Assembly (NCBI RefSeq): GCF_958298935.1
Contig: NC_084932.1
Location: forward strand, 15,603,501 to 15,667,500
Direction of reading: 5' to 3'
Length of the DNA: 64,000 nucleotides
Origin: Phragmites australis
Lineage: Eukaryota > Streptophyta > Magnoliopsida > Poales > Poaceae
Below are positions 9,975-19,922 of the stretch, piece by piece. Under the pieces are notes generated by a model. The model saw only the letters and a program-made list of their open reading frames with translations. It had not been told where the DNA came from and did not search any database. A program made the position numbers and the translations under genes. Position 1 is the first letter of the stretch. Each line of letters begins with the position of its first letter.

Positions 9975-10562
9975 CTAACCCTTCCTTATATCATGTTCGA
10001 GCGTTGAGTCAATTTCCATTACAACTATCTCGGTGTTATACACCATTCCCAGATTCAACTTCTCGAACTCCCTGCATAGCTCGGGACTCATCTCTTGAAG
10101 AGTTATAGCAGCCACTACATTTGCCTTTCCTGGATGATAGTAGAATCCCAAGTTGTAATCCTTGATGAGCTCTAACCACCTGCGTTGTCTAAGATTAAGA
10201 TCCAGTTGAGTGAAGATACACTTCAAGCTCTTATGATCTGAATAAATCTCACATCTTTTACCTATCAGATAATGCCTCCAGATCTTGAGGGCATGGACTA
10301 CTGCGGCTAGCTCCAAGTCATACGTCGGGAAATTCTCTTCATGCTTCCTTAACTGCATAGAGGCGCATGCTACAACATGACCCTCTTGCATGAGCAAACA
10401 ACCGAAACCTTGACGAGATGCATCGCAATACACAGAAAATGGCTTTTGAGTAGGCATGATCAAAACTGGAGCTGAGGTCAACCTTTTCTTTAACTCATTA
10501 AAACTAACTTCTCGAGCGGCTGTCCACTTGAAATCTGCTCCTTTCTCTAGCAGTTCTATCAT
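9975..10562 (-). pseudogene. RNase H and connection, element E
   Basis: A 195-codon open stretch starts in the RT connection ([20 protein letters not shown]). It has the RNase H acidic start VYCDASRQGFGCLLMQEGHV, the middle NFPTYDLELAAVVHALKIWR, HYLIGKRCEIYSDHKSLKCI with the second acidic motif, and KANVVAAITLQEM at the end. In relatives that last segment reads VADALSR, so its Asp is changed to Ala here. Most of the domain is well preserved. It overlaps the RT reading frame by 58 bp in another frame, marking a frameshift near 10530. Confidence 0.85.
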
Positions 10563-11446
10563 TGGCTTTGCTCTTAGAGAAACCTTCTATAAACCGACGA
10601 TAGTATCCTGCTAGATCCAAGAAACCGTGGATCTCAGAAACATTCTGCGGTGGTTTCCAGTTCAGTACATCCTTTACTTTGGATGGATCCATAGACACAC
10701 CTCCTGCTTTAATAATGTGACCAAGAAAGGGAACTGCCTTTAACCAAAACTCATATTTGCTCAATTTTGCATGCAGTTGGTTTTCTCTGAGCATCTGCAA
10801 TATCATTCTTAGATGTTCCTCGTGCTCTTCCTCATCCTTGGAGTACACCAGGATGTCGTCAATAAATACCATGACAAACTTGTCCAAGTACTCCATGAAG
10901 ACTTTGTTCATCAGATATATGAAGTAAGCTGGGGCATTGGTCAACCCGAATGACATTACCGTGTACTCCTATAGACCATACCGAGTAACGAATGCTATCT
11001 CTGGAATGTCTGAGGCGCGAATCTTCAGTTGATGATACCCAGACCGAAGATCGACCTTGGAGAACACACATGCTCCTTTCAACTAATCAAACAGATCTAC
11101 ATTGCGGGGTAGAGGATACTTGTTCTTGATTGTTACTTTATTCAGGGCTCGATAACCTATACATATCCTTTGGGTTCCATCCTTCTTCGGTACGAAGATT
11201 ACTAGGGCTCCCCAGGGCGAAGATTACTGGGGCTCCCTAGGGCGAAAAACTGAGGCGAATAAACCCTTTGTGTAGTAGCTCTTGGATTTGCTCCTTGAGC
11301 TCAGCCAACTGATGGGCATCCATTCTATATAGCCTCTTGTATATAGGAGCTGTTCTAGGTACTAATTCAATAACGAACTCAATTTCACGATCAAGTGGCA
11401 TACCTGGCAAATCCTCCAGGAAGACGTCTGGAAATTCACCGACCAC
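10504..11446 (-). pseudogene. Reverse transcriptase, element E (two frames)
   Basis: The N-terminal part (11446-11237) reads [20 protein letters not shown] and then [18 protein letters not shown]. The core (10956-10504) has [20 protein letters not shown], the catalytic [15 protein letters not shown] (DD codons at 10855-10860) and [18 protein letters not shown]. Between them, at 11193-11242, a 25-bp tandem duplication shifts the frame and removes the VPKKDG region from register. The catalytic aspartates are intact, but the protein is broken. Its order and spacing relative to RNase H are normal. Confidence 0.85.
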
Positions 11447-11589
11447 TCTGCTATATTTCAGTGCATTGCCCTTGTTGAGACTGGTGTTGATAGCTGACTC
11501 TACTGTAGCTCAGAATTCCATCCTGGTTCCATCTGTGTGTGTCAACTATACTGACTTTGTGGCACATCCAATGACTCCATTGTACTTGG

Positions 11590-11880
11590 TGAACTAATCT
11601 ATTCCTAGTATGATATCAATTCCCCTGGATTCCTGAATGATGAGGTTGGCAAGAAAGTCTACCCCTTTATGCATATACTTATTTTAGGGAATACATGCCT
11701 TGATTCCATTTCTCCTCCAGGAGAACTAACTAGTACCCGATTTTTCAATAATGCCCTTGTTAATTTATGTGCATTCACAAACTGAAATAATATAAAAAGA
11801 ATGCGTAGCACTAGAATCAAACAATACCGTAGCAGGGTAAGAGTTGGCAGAAAACAAACCAAGTACTATGTCAGGAGCAT
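11590..11880 (-). pseudogene. Aspartic protease, element E, active site altered
   Basis: A minus-strand frame reads PATVLFDSSATHSF near 11800-11835. The conserved form in this group is LFDSGATHSF, so the Gly of the Asp-Ser-Gly triad is replaced by Ser. The downstream protease half is interrupted by stops. The domain lies between the gag zinc knuckle and RT. It would normally process Gag-Pol; it is unlikely to be active. Boundaries are approximate. Confidence 0.65.
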
Positions 11881-11899
11881 CCTGGGCATCCTCCACTGC

Positions 11900-12530
11900 A
11901 ACATGGTTAACGCGACCATGCATCACAATCTGTCGAGGTTGCTATTGCTGATTGTTGCCCTGGGACTGTGCTTAGCCCAGCTGCTTCTTGGGACACTTGT
12001 TGGCAAGGTGTCCAAAGTTGCCGCAACTAAAACACAGCTCGATGTTGCCCGATCCTTGACCAGTGCAATTTTGCTACTCGGGCTGGTTGTTGTTGAGTCA
12101 CTGCTGCTGGAAGTTAGAGCGAGACTACTACTATTGCTACGGTGTTGGCTGCACTAGCGGCTTGTATGGCCCTACAACCTGATTAGGCATCTTCTGTGGT
12201 GGCCTTTGTTGCTGATTTTGCCCTCCATGGCGGAACATAGGACCGGTGATAGGAGGGATGAAACGGGGATGGGTGTTGCTACCAGAAGACTAACCCTGCA
12301 GACTGCGCTAGCACTCTTCACCTAGGTTCTGACATTTCTTCTCCATGATGAACACACTATCCACCAGCTTTTGGAAACTAGGGTACTCGTTGGCTGGGAC
12401 GGCATACTGTAAGCCAGCGTTGAGACCTCCAGGAAGCAATCTTGTTTCTTTTCATTTGTATCCACATCATTAGGGGTGTAACGGGAGAGCTGGGTGAACT
12501 TGGTGAGGTATTCCCTTAGTAACAAGGGTC
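11900..12530 (-). pseudogene. gag 3' half, element E
   Basis: The minus strand encodes REYLTKFTQLSRYTPNDVDT, then a C-terminal part with a CCHC zinc knuckle CFSCGNFGHLANKC at about 12000-12045 (C-x2-C-x4-H-x4-C complete). The low-complexity Gln/Asn-rich spacer around 12080-12280 is typical. Coding continues across element A: the frame broken at 12530 resumes at 20790 once A and one copy of the GGGTC duplication are removed. Stops and a frameshift occur near 12420. Confidence 0.8.
12526..12530. repeat. Target-site duplication of element A, left copy
   Basis: GGGTC directly precedes the TG of the left LTR of A. The identical GGGTC at 20785-20789 follows the CA of the right LTR. Five bases is the usual length for LTR retrotransposons. 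The pair proves that A inserted into the gag of E as one unit. Confidence 0.9.
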
Positions 12531-13475
12531 TGTCGGGGGAAAATAAACCAGTTTGAGGATAATGGTTGAAGATTACTATCCAGGTCCCTCCGGAGCCTTG
12601 ATCTCCGGACCCTCAGCCAAAGGTTCGACCTCCGAAGTCATCAGGTCCCTCCGTGGTACCTCTTTGCACCTGTGAAGCCTTCCATCGCCCTAACTGGCCC
12701 AGCCTCCCGAAGGCTCAGCCCCCAAAACCAGGCCTCCCAAAGCCCGGGCCCCCGAGACCTCGGTATCCCGAAGCCTCGGTCCCCCGAAGCCTCGGCCTCC
12801 TGAATCCCGGGCCTTCCAAAGTCCTACCTCCCGGAGCCATGCCTTCTGAGGCCCCCATCTCCAGCTACTTGGGCAGACTTCCCGGAGGCTACAAGGAGAG
12901 TCAGCAGGCCTTAGGAAAGATCTACGGGAAGGGGAGTACCGGTCATGCTTTGCCTGTAGGGAAGTGACCGGCATTAAACGCCTAAGCTGATGGACACTGC
13001 TCTGACACTCCAATGTAAATGGAGGCTATCCTGACACCCCTGACACTGCGACGCCAGGTCGCAATTGGCGACCGGCTCATTGTCTTCAGGGGGCAGGCAC
13101 CACGATAGTTACTACGGTAGATATTTGTCTCCCAAATAGGGTAAAAAGTAGTTATCCGAGATAAGGCCCAGTAATTCAGTCAAGTCCCAGATATTTGTAC
13201 ATTATGATAACTTGTACGCTAAGCTACGCACGGCCCTATAAATAGGGGGCCTTGGTCACCTAAGAAAAACACACGAGCTAGACAGCAGAAGGACACAGAG
13301 GTGAAAAAAATACCAAGTTACGTTGTGGTACTCCCCCCAGATCGACGTATTTTTTCTATCCATCAATACATTCGTGGTGTTCCTTCCTCTTAAAATTGGT
13401 CTCCAATCTTGAGTCTCCTCCATAGAAGAAACTCTCACCGTACTTGCTAGGGCAAGATGAACTCTTGCTCCAACA
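12531..13475 (+). repeat. 5' LTR of element A
   Basis: The LTR runs from TGTCGGGGGAAAATAAACC to CTTGCTCCAACA. A TATA box (TATAAATA, 13237-13244) is followed by a U5 with ACATTCGTGGTGTTCC. Within U3 (about 12715-12840) a run of short CCCGAAGCCTCGG-like units is expanded compared with the right LTR, which accounts for most of the 83-bp length difference. The LTR supplies promoter and polyadenylation signals. Confidence 0.9.
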
Positions 13476-13495
13476 GCGCGCCCGTCTGTAGGGAC
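13476..13495 (+). promoter_or_regulatory. Primer-binding site, element A
   Basis: GCGCGCCCGTCTGTAGGGA follows the LTR directly. It is a mutated form of the GGCGCCGTCTGTGGGGA site seen in related elements. Equivalent strings follow the LTRs at 26506 and 32572. Confidence 0.65.
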
Positions 13496-13532
13496 TTGAA
13501 CACAGAAGTGCTAAGAGAGGTAGGAATTCACC

Positions 13533-14350
13533 ATGAAAACCACCGAGGTGCTAGCCAAAACCGCCACACCCTCCATATGCATGCTCGAGCCCTGCTGCTG
13601 TGTGGGACGGCGTTCCTCCGACCTTGACCAACCCAGAACCCTGGGTTGGTACAGGATCTCCAAATGGCACAGAGGCATTCCAGCCTCTGCACGACAAAGA
13701 CCTCACTGCCTCAGGAGAGGATGCGGTCGAAGCCACAGCCAAGCAGGCTGCCTTCCTGTGGTTCTGGGTAGTCCAACCCAGGAGTGTTCCCGCCTGGGCT
13801 TGGTCCCAAAGTATCCCCTTCAACAACACCTGGGATACCCTGAGCGAGCCAACATCTTCAGAAAGTCTGTCCACCCAGCATCCTCCTTGGGCCCCTTAGG
13901 TGAAAGAGGGTTCCAAGGAGACGCAGGCTCTGGGGTACACAGACCCTACCAGCACCTCCAACGCCGCCCTCACGATGCCAACCACGCGTAGGGAATCCCA
14001 AGCCCACCTCGTTCGGGGAGGCATAGTTAGAACCACTTCAGCTCCAAAAGCCGGTTCACTAGACAGCCTCAACAGTCTCCCAAAGGGGAAGGAGACCGTA
14101 GGGAAACAACAGGCTCCGGGACATACCACTTTTAGCAGTGACCCCAATGACAACTCAAAGCTCCGGTGTCCCCGGAGGCACACGGGTGCATCTTGCACGG
14201 CCACAACACCAACGACTGTCGCACCCTCATGACCTTCCGGGCGGAATACCTCAGAAGGCAACAAGAATAACTGGCTGCAGAAGGAGTCAGTGAAGGACAA
14301 CACAGGGTTCGGAGGCCTGGGGAAAACTCTTGGGCAAATCCCTGGCCCCT
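13533..14350 (+). pseudogene. gag remnant, element A
   Basis: Three plus-strand frames share the coding trace. Frame 13600-13899 ends with WFWVVQPRSVPAWAWSQSI, NTWDTLSEPTSSESLS and TQHPPWAP. The start resembles the WFWALDP segment of gag in element C. Downstream, near 14170-14270, HNTNDCRTLMTFRAEYLRRQ matches the histidine-rich gag tail of elements L and B. The core that normally assembles the particle is largely missing. A parallel version of the same shortened frame is in element B at 26860-26990, so the reduction predates the split of A and B. Confidence 0.65.
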
Positions 14351-14939
14351 CAACCTTGCACTGTTACTACCAACCCTACTACCAAAGGTACCATATCTAA
14401 TAATGAGAACTGAGTCGGGGACACGCCATCGCCAGGCTCTGGATGGAGTACCTCTGGAGCCGGGCAGCGGCTAAGGGCCGAGGTGGTTGAGGACCGCCTC
14501 TCCAGACTAAGCTTTGACTACGCCTCCAACATGTCATCGCCAAGCCCCAGGCGAATTACCTCCGGACCCGGGCATCGGCTAAGGGCTGATGGGGTCAAGC
14601 ACCACCTCTTCCGGCCTAGCACAGGCTTCGAGGCCTCCAAGCCTCACAATAGAGTCTTTATTCCTACAAAGGTATGTCCACTGTTAACTATCAGTAGTTT
14701 ACCTAGTGATCTATCTTTCATACAAGGATAGAGTATGTTGGAGGCCTCCAACCTTACTGTTAGAAGTCTTTTGCAATAGATAGCCACTAGGTAGAAGCGG
14801 TAGAAATTAAGTTACATCCTCATTTAGCATGAATAGTTATATAACCTAGATATATTTTATACTGCAATCAGCTTCTTATTGCGAACAATAGACTGCAAAA
14901 CTTAGCTAGTATAGCCATGCAAAATACCTACACTCCCGC
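14351..14939. other. Element A spacer with two 108-bp repeat units
   Basis: At 14462-14640 there are two isolated units of the 108-bp repeat that forms the large array at 16919 (GGCTAAGGGC at 14470 and 14577). The rest (14640-14939) is AT-richer and homologous to 27840-28190 in element B, including a GATAGC(C/T)ACTAGGTAGAA motif. No coding potential is seen. Confidence 0.6.
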
Positions 14940-16065
14940 AGACACATCGTGCCTAGGTTGCCTAGGGGGCGGGTCTGCCCAGGTTTCCTGGAAGGCATTG
15001 TACAGCCTCGGAAGTGTAGTTGCCATGTATCAAGGGATTTCCTTGATAGACCGTGTTGCGGCGCCACTCGTAGGACATCTTCGGGTGGTGTGACAAGCCC
15101 ACGTATCGCGGACGTAGCATGTCTAGGTCACCTGGAAGGCAAAACTGTCTAGATTTCTTGGAAGGCATTGCATAGTCTCAGTGGCAATGAGTTCCACACA
15201 CCACGGGTACCGCTTATTCCTAGGTCACCTGGAAGGTAGATTATGCCCAAGGTGCCCTGGAAGGCATTTGCATAGCCTCGGGTGTCGAAGACATGCCCCG
15301 GGCGATGTCCTCGTGGCGGAGATACGGTGCTCTCAGGAATGCTATCACAAGGAATCCTCATTGCACGTCATGTCGACACACCGCGGGCGTAGTATGCCTA
15401 GGCCACCTGGAAGGCAAGACTGTCTAGGTTTCCTGGAAGGTATTGTGTAGCCTCGATAGTGTGTAGATGTCGGTTATCAAGGGACTTCCTTGATAATGTA
15501 GTTGCAGCGCCCCCGAGAGATTTCTTCGGAGGCGTGACATGCACACACACTACTAAGCATTGCTTGCCTAAACCCAAGGTCACTTAAAAAGGTTTCTCGG
15601 AGGGTATGCTTTGCCCCGGTAGGCAGTGGAGCCCATACACCACGAGAGTAGCATGCCTAGGTCACCTGGAAGTCTCGACTGCCTAGGTTTCCTAGAAGGT
15701 ATTGTGTAGCCTCGATAGTGTGTGGACGTCGCATATTAGGGGACTACCCTGATGTCAGGATGCGGTGCTCTGAGGAATGCTATCGCAAGGAATCCTCGTT
15801 GCACAACATGCTTATATACCGCAAGTGCAGCATGCCTAGGTCACCCTAAGGCATCAAGCCTAGGTTTCCTGGAAGGTATTGCATAGCTTCAGTCGTATAA
15901 ATGCCACGCGCCAGAGCACATCCTCGGTGCACAGTGTTGCGGTGCACCCTAGGCATTTCCTCGAGAGCACGACATGCCTACACACCACAGGCATAGCATG
16001 CCTAGGTCACCTGAAAGGCAAGACTGCCTAGGTTTCCTGGAAGGTATTGCGTAGCTCCGATAGTG
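14940..16065 (+). repeat. CCTAGGTCACCTGGAAGGCA repeat block, element A
   Basis: A paired motif, CCTAGGTCACCTGGAAGGC followed about 12 bp later by CTAGGTTTCCTGGAAGG, recurs at about 14955, 15122, 15220, 15398, 15656, 15835 and 15999. Between pairs is a variable 60-200-bp spacer that itself holds repeated ACATGCC and CTTGATA segments. The longer period is roughly 100-260 bp and irregular. The block is non-coding. A shorter homologous block sits in element B at 28190-28810. Confidence 0.85.
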
Positions 16066-16084
16066 TATAGGGCCTTCGGCATTA

Positions 16085-16590
16085 ATACATGCCAAGGAGT
16101 CTTACAAAATCTCCATTAAAAAGGAGAACCATACAAAACCTCTGACAAAAACGGAGTCTTACAAAGCACCGACAAAACAGAGAGTCTTACAAAACCTCCG
16201 GCAAAAACGGAGAACCTTAAAAAACCTACGGCAAAAACAGAGAACCTGACAAAACCTACGACAAAAACGGAGAGTCTAAAAAACCTCCGATAAAAACGGA
16301 GAGTCTTACAAAACCACTAGCAAAAACGGAGAGTTTTAAGAAACCTCCACACAACGGAGAGCTTTACCAAACCTCCAGCAAAAACGGAGAGCTTTACTAA
16401 ACCTCCGCACAATGGAGAGTTTAACCAAACCTCCTCACAATGGAGAGCCTTACCAAACCTCCGGCAAAAACAGAGAGCTTTACCAAACCTCCGCACAACA
16501 GAGATATTACCAAACCTTCGACAAAACGGAGAGACTTACAAAGACCCCCGCAATAGGGATGTTTTCCGAAAACTCCGCCAGACAGAAAGG
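16085..16590 (+). repeat. About 32-bp hairpin minisatellite, element A
   Basis: About 15 imperfect tandem units of 30-35 bp. Each carries CCTCCGGCAAAAACGGAG, in which CTCCG and CGGAG can pair around an A-rich loop, followed by AGTCTTACAAAA or a variant. Later units replace the loop with CACAA. The stem is kept in many units though the loop changes. No homologous block is seen in element B. Confidence 0.85.
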
Positions 16591-16918
16591 TTCTGAAAGT
16601 ACCTGACGGTAAGAGTACCCCGACATCTTGAAGGAAAATGCCTCTGTGCCGAAGTGGAACAAAACCCGCTAGCCTCCAAAGTGCCAACAAATAGATCAAA
16701 GGGGTATAAAAATCCCCCCTCCCTACAGGGAAAGGTATGAACCACGTGACTTAAACATGTATGGTAGAAGGTAAAATCATTATCCTACCATGTTCTTTCA
16801 AGACACATTTCATAACTCATTTTATGAGTGTTATACTGACATTTAATAAAAGCCAACACTGCGTGGCACGGGAAACATAGTGGAACCCTCAATTGTCCAT
16901 TGTAGAGGCCACAAATTC

Positions 16919-18125
16919 ATTACAGTAGCCAAGGGCCGAGAGGGTCGCGGACCACCTCTACTGCCTGACCCTCGGCTTCACCTCCAACACGTCATTGCTA
17001 GGCTCCGGACAGAGTACCTCCAGAGCCAGGCAACGGCTAAGGGTCGAGGGGGTCGTGGACCACCTCTCCCGCCTGGCCCTCGGCTTTGCCTCTGACACGC
17101 TATCGCTAGGCTCCGAACGGAGTACCTCCAGAGCTGTACAATGGCTAAGGGCCGAGGGGGTCGTAAACCACCTCTCCCACCTGTCCCTCGGCTTTGCCTA
17201 CGACACGCTGTCGCTAGGCTCCAAATGGAGTACCTCCGGAGCTGGGCAGTAGCCAAGGGCCAAGAGGGTCATGGACCACCTCTCCCCCTGGCCCTTGGCT
17301 TCACCTTCGACACACCATCGCTAGGCTCCAGATGGAGTACCTCCAGCGTCGGACAGCGGCTAAGGGCCGTGGGGGCTGTGGACCACTTCTTTCGCCTGGC
17401 CCTCGGCTTCTCCTTTGACACGATGTTGCTAGGCTCCGGACAGAGTACCTCCAAGGCCGGGCAGCAGCTAAGGGCCGAGGGGGCACGGACCACCTCTCCT
17501 GCCTGGCCCTTGGCTTCACCTCCGACACACCATCGCCAGGCTTCGGATGGAGTACCTCTGGAGCTGGGCAGTGGCTAAGGGGCGAGGGGGTCATGAACCA
17601 CCTCTTCCGCCTGGACCTCGGCTTCGCCTCCGACATGCCGTTGCCAGGCTCCGAACAGAGTACCTTCGAAGTCGTGCAGTGGCTAAGGGTTGAGGGGGTC
17701 GTGGACCACCTCTACCGCCTAGCCCTCAGCTTCACCTCCAACACACCGTCGCCAGGCTCTGGACGGAGTATTTCTGGGGCCGGGCAATGGCTAAGGGCCG
17801 AGGGGGTTGCAGACTACCTCTCCAGCCTAGATCTTGGCTTCGCCTCCAACATGCTGTCGCCAGGCTCCGGACGGAGTACCTTCAGGGCTGGGTAGCTGCT
17901 AAGGGCCGAGGGGGTCGCGAACAACCTCTCCCGCCTAGCCCTTGGCTTCGCCTCTGACACGCCGTCACCAGGCTCCGGATGGAGTACCTCTAGAGCCAAG
18001 CAGGGGCTAAGGGCTGAGGGGGTCACGGACCACCTCTCCCATCTAGCCTTCGGCTTCGCCTCCAACAACGCAGTCACCATACTTTAAACAGATTGCCTCC
18101 GAAGCCGAGCAGTGGCTAAGGAATC
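16919..18125 (+). repeat. 108-bp tandem array, element A
   Basis: Eleven units are marked by GGCTAAGGGCCGAGGGGGTC or close variants at 16927, 17035, 17143, 17251, 17358, 17466, 17573, 17681, 17789, 17897 and 18005, with a degenerate end at 18114. Spacing is 107-109 bp. Units also share GGACCACCTCTCC, CTCGGCTTCGCCTCC and GGAGTACCTC. Because 108 is 36 codons, long open frames appear in several frames on both strands; these are by-products. A homologous array of about 110-bp units is in element B (29060-30733). Confidence 0.95.
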
Positions 18126-18757
18126 CAAAGGGTCAAGGATCACCTCCGGAGCTTGTCTCCAGAGGTTCCAGATGGACTTCGCTGGGTCAAAAATCTGAAA
18201 CAAATTTGGAAGAATGCCCTACCAGTGTCGAGCCCAAGGCGCACGCAATAACCGGGAACGACGAGATCGCCACTGCTTCATCTGCCCCTCCTTAGTTACC
18301 CTACGTATCTACCACCACCAAATTCCCGAGGCCACCTCTCCCCCAGAAGGAATGAAACCAGCGATGATCTATGTGAAGGCTTGGTACGTCGGTCATCGGA
18401 AAAACTAGCCATCGCCTACAAAAGGGACGAAGAAGCACGGCTCGAATGCATGAAGGCACACATACATACGGTCACCCGTTCGAAAGATCCCCTTGCACTC
18501 CGATACAGAAAGAGACTTGACCGTCCCCGAAGGTCCATATTATATTATTAAACAACTAGTACATCCAGAAGACACATACAAAAGAGACAGTACAAAAATT
18601 GCTACAAAGAAGATAGACCTCAACAGAGCAAAATAAGGTAAGAAAGAGTACAAGGTGACTAAGTCGAGCCATGGGACCATAGCAAGGCCATGGTCCACCG
18701 TGAGACATGGCTACCTCACGACTTCAGCAAGAACTCCCTCCAGGAGACCTCCACCTC
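18126..18757. other. Element A non-coding segment
   Basis: No repeat and no convincing coding frame. A 64-codon plus-strand frame (18214-18408) has no recognisable feature. The stretch around 18535-18620 is AT-rich and may be the 3' flank of the antisense ORF. Confidence 0.5.
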
Positions 18758-19240
18758 CTACAGGTCCAGGCAGGGGCCATGCATGGGACAGCATATGCGC
18801 CTCATCTGCCACCTGCCACTATGGAAGCTGAAACAGTAGCCGACTCCCGATCTGTGGGAGGATAAAGAAGAGTCCGAGGAGGTCACCGGCGGGGCCTTCT
18901 CTCTCGCCTTCCTGGCCTCCTCCTTTGCCGTCGCCTCCACAGACACTTGCTCGCTCTCCCCCCGCAGGAGATCCTAGTCGATCTCCTCATCATCATCGGA
19001 CATATTGATGATCTCGACGGGCATGGCCTCCCAAGACAAGGGTCAGGTCGGAGTAGTAGGCAGCCACCTCCCCTGCAGAGATGGAAGCGACGTGGCCACC
19101 GATGCCTCTACCGATGACCGAAATGGTCCGGCTCCCAAGAAACTGTTGAGATCATCAACATCTCCAAAGAGGATAAGGAGGAAGATGATGCCATAATCAA
19201 GACAAGGTTAATTATTCGCTCGTAGGGCAGTGGAGAATCC
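18758..19240 (-). CDS. Antisense acidic ORF remnant, element A
   Basis: On the minus strand a frame carries an acidic segment (INMSDDDEEID) interrupted by one stop, then SVEATAKEEARKAREKAPP, a serine-rich run and a short Cys-containing tail (62 codons open, 18946-18758). Tat-lineage elements such as Grande are known to carry ORFs antisense to gag-pol between pol and the 3' LTR, and position and orientation here fit. I recognise no domain. It may equally be chance coding. Confidence 0.35.
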
Positions 19241-19922
19241 AGCCGGGTGACCCCAGCTTTATACCCGGGTCAAGCAACCACGTAATCCCAGAAGATGAAG
19301 TGGAAGCAACACCATGGTGTCCCCCATTGAATTCCAAAGGGGACTATGGCCATGCCCTGGTCGTTCCGCCCGCACGTGGGAGCGTTCCACGATGAATGCC
19401 TCGTTTTCTCACACAGACATCCCATCACATTAATAACCTAGACTCCTTTTGGCGCGTGACAGCGGCGTGGGCACAAGACCCTAAACGACCCCCCGCATTG
19501 TCCAGTCAGAACACGGCAGTGGCACGTATCATCCTGCCAGGCAAATGCGTACGATATCCCAATCCTACATGTAACCTCTACTCTAGCAACCTCAAAAGGT
19601 AGGAAGAACCATACCGAAGGAATCCGGATACCTTCATCGGCCTCGGCACGGACCCCGGAGTACACCACATACATCGACGCCCCTCTGGCTCGAGGTCCCG
19701 ACACCATGCATGCCAGCTCTAACAACCTCCAGAGTAGATCATCACCACCAGTACACCATCAACCTTAGGCCTCGCCATCGACGCCGACTGTTCCCAACGA
19801 AAAAACTTCTTAAGGACAGGGAATCACCATTGGGCGTCATTGATACTATACCAGGCTGGGGTTGGTTTTCCTCTACATCCTCTCCCCATTCAAAACATCG
19901 GGGCCTGAGAATGAGGGGGTAC
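19241..19922. other. Element A 3' region and polypurine tract
   Basis: Mostly non-coding. A 95-codon minus-strand frame (19725-19438) has no recognisable domain. The end, GAGAATGAGGGGG at about 19907-19919, is purine-rich and directly precedes the right LTR, as expected for the plus-strand primer. Confidence 0.55.

Noticed and set aside
16978..18080. Many ORFs on both strands in the 108-bp array
   Set aside because: The unit is 36 codons long, so any frame without a stop in one unit stays open across the array. These are repeat artefacts, not genes.
16919..18125. CRISPR-like array
   Set aside because: Units are 108 bp, contiguous and diverged, without short identical repeats and unique spacers, in a eukaryotic retrotransposon.
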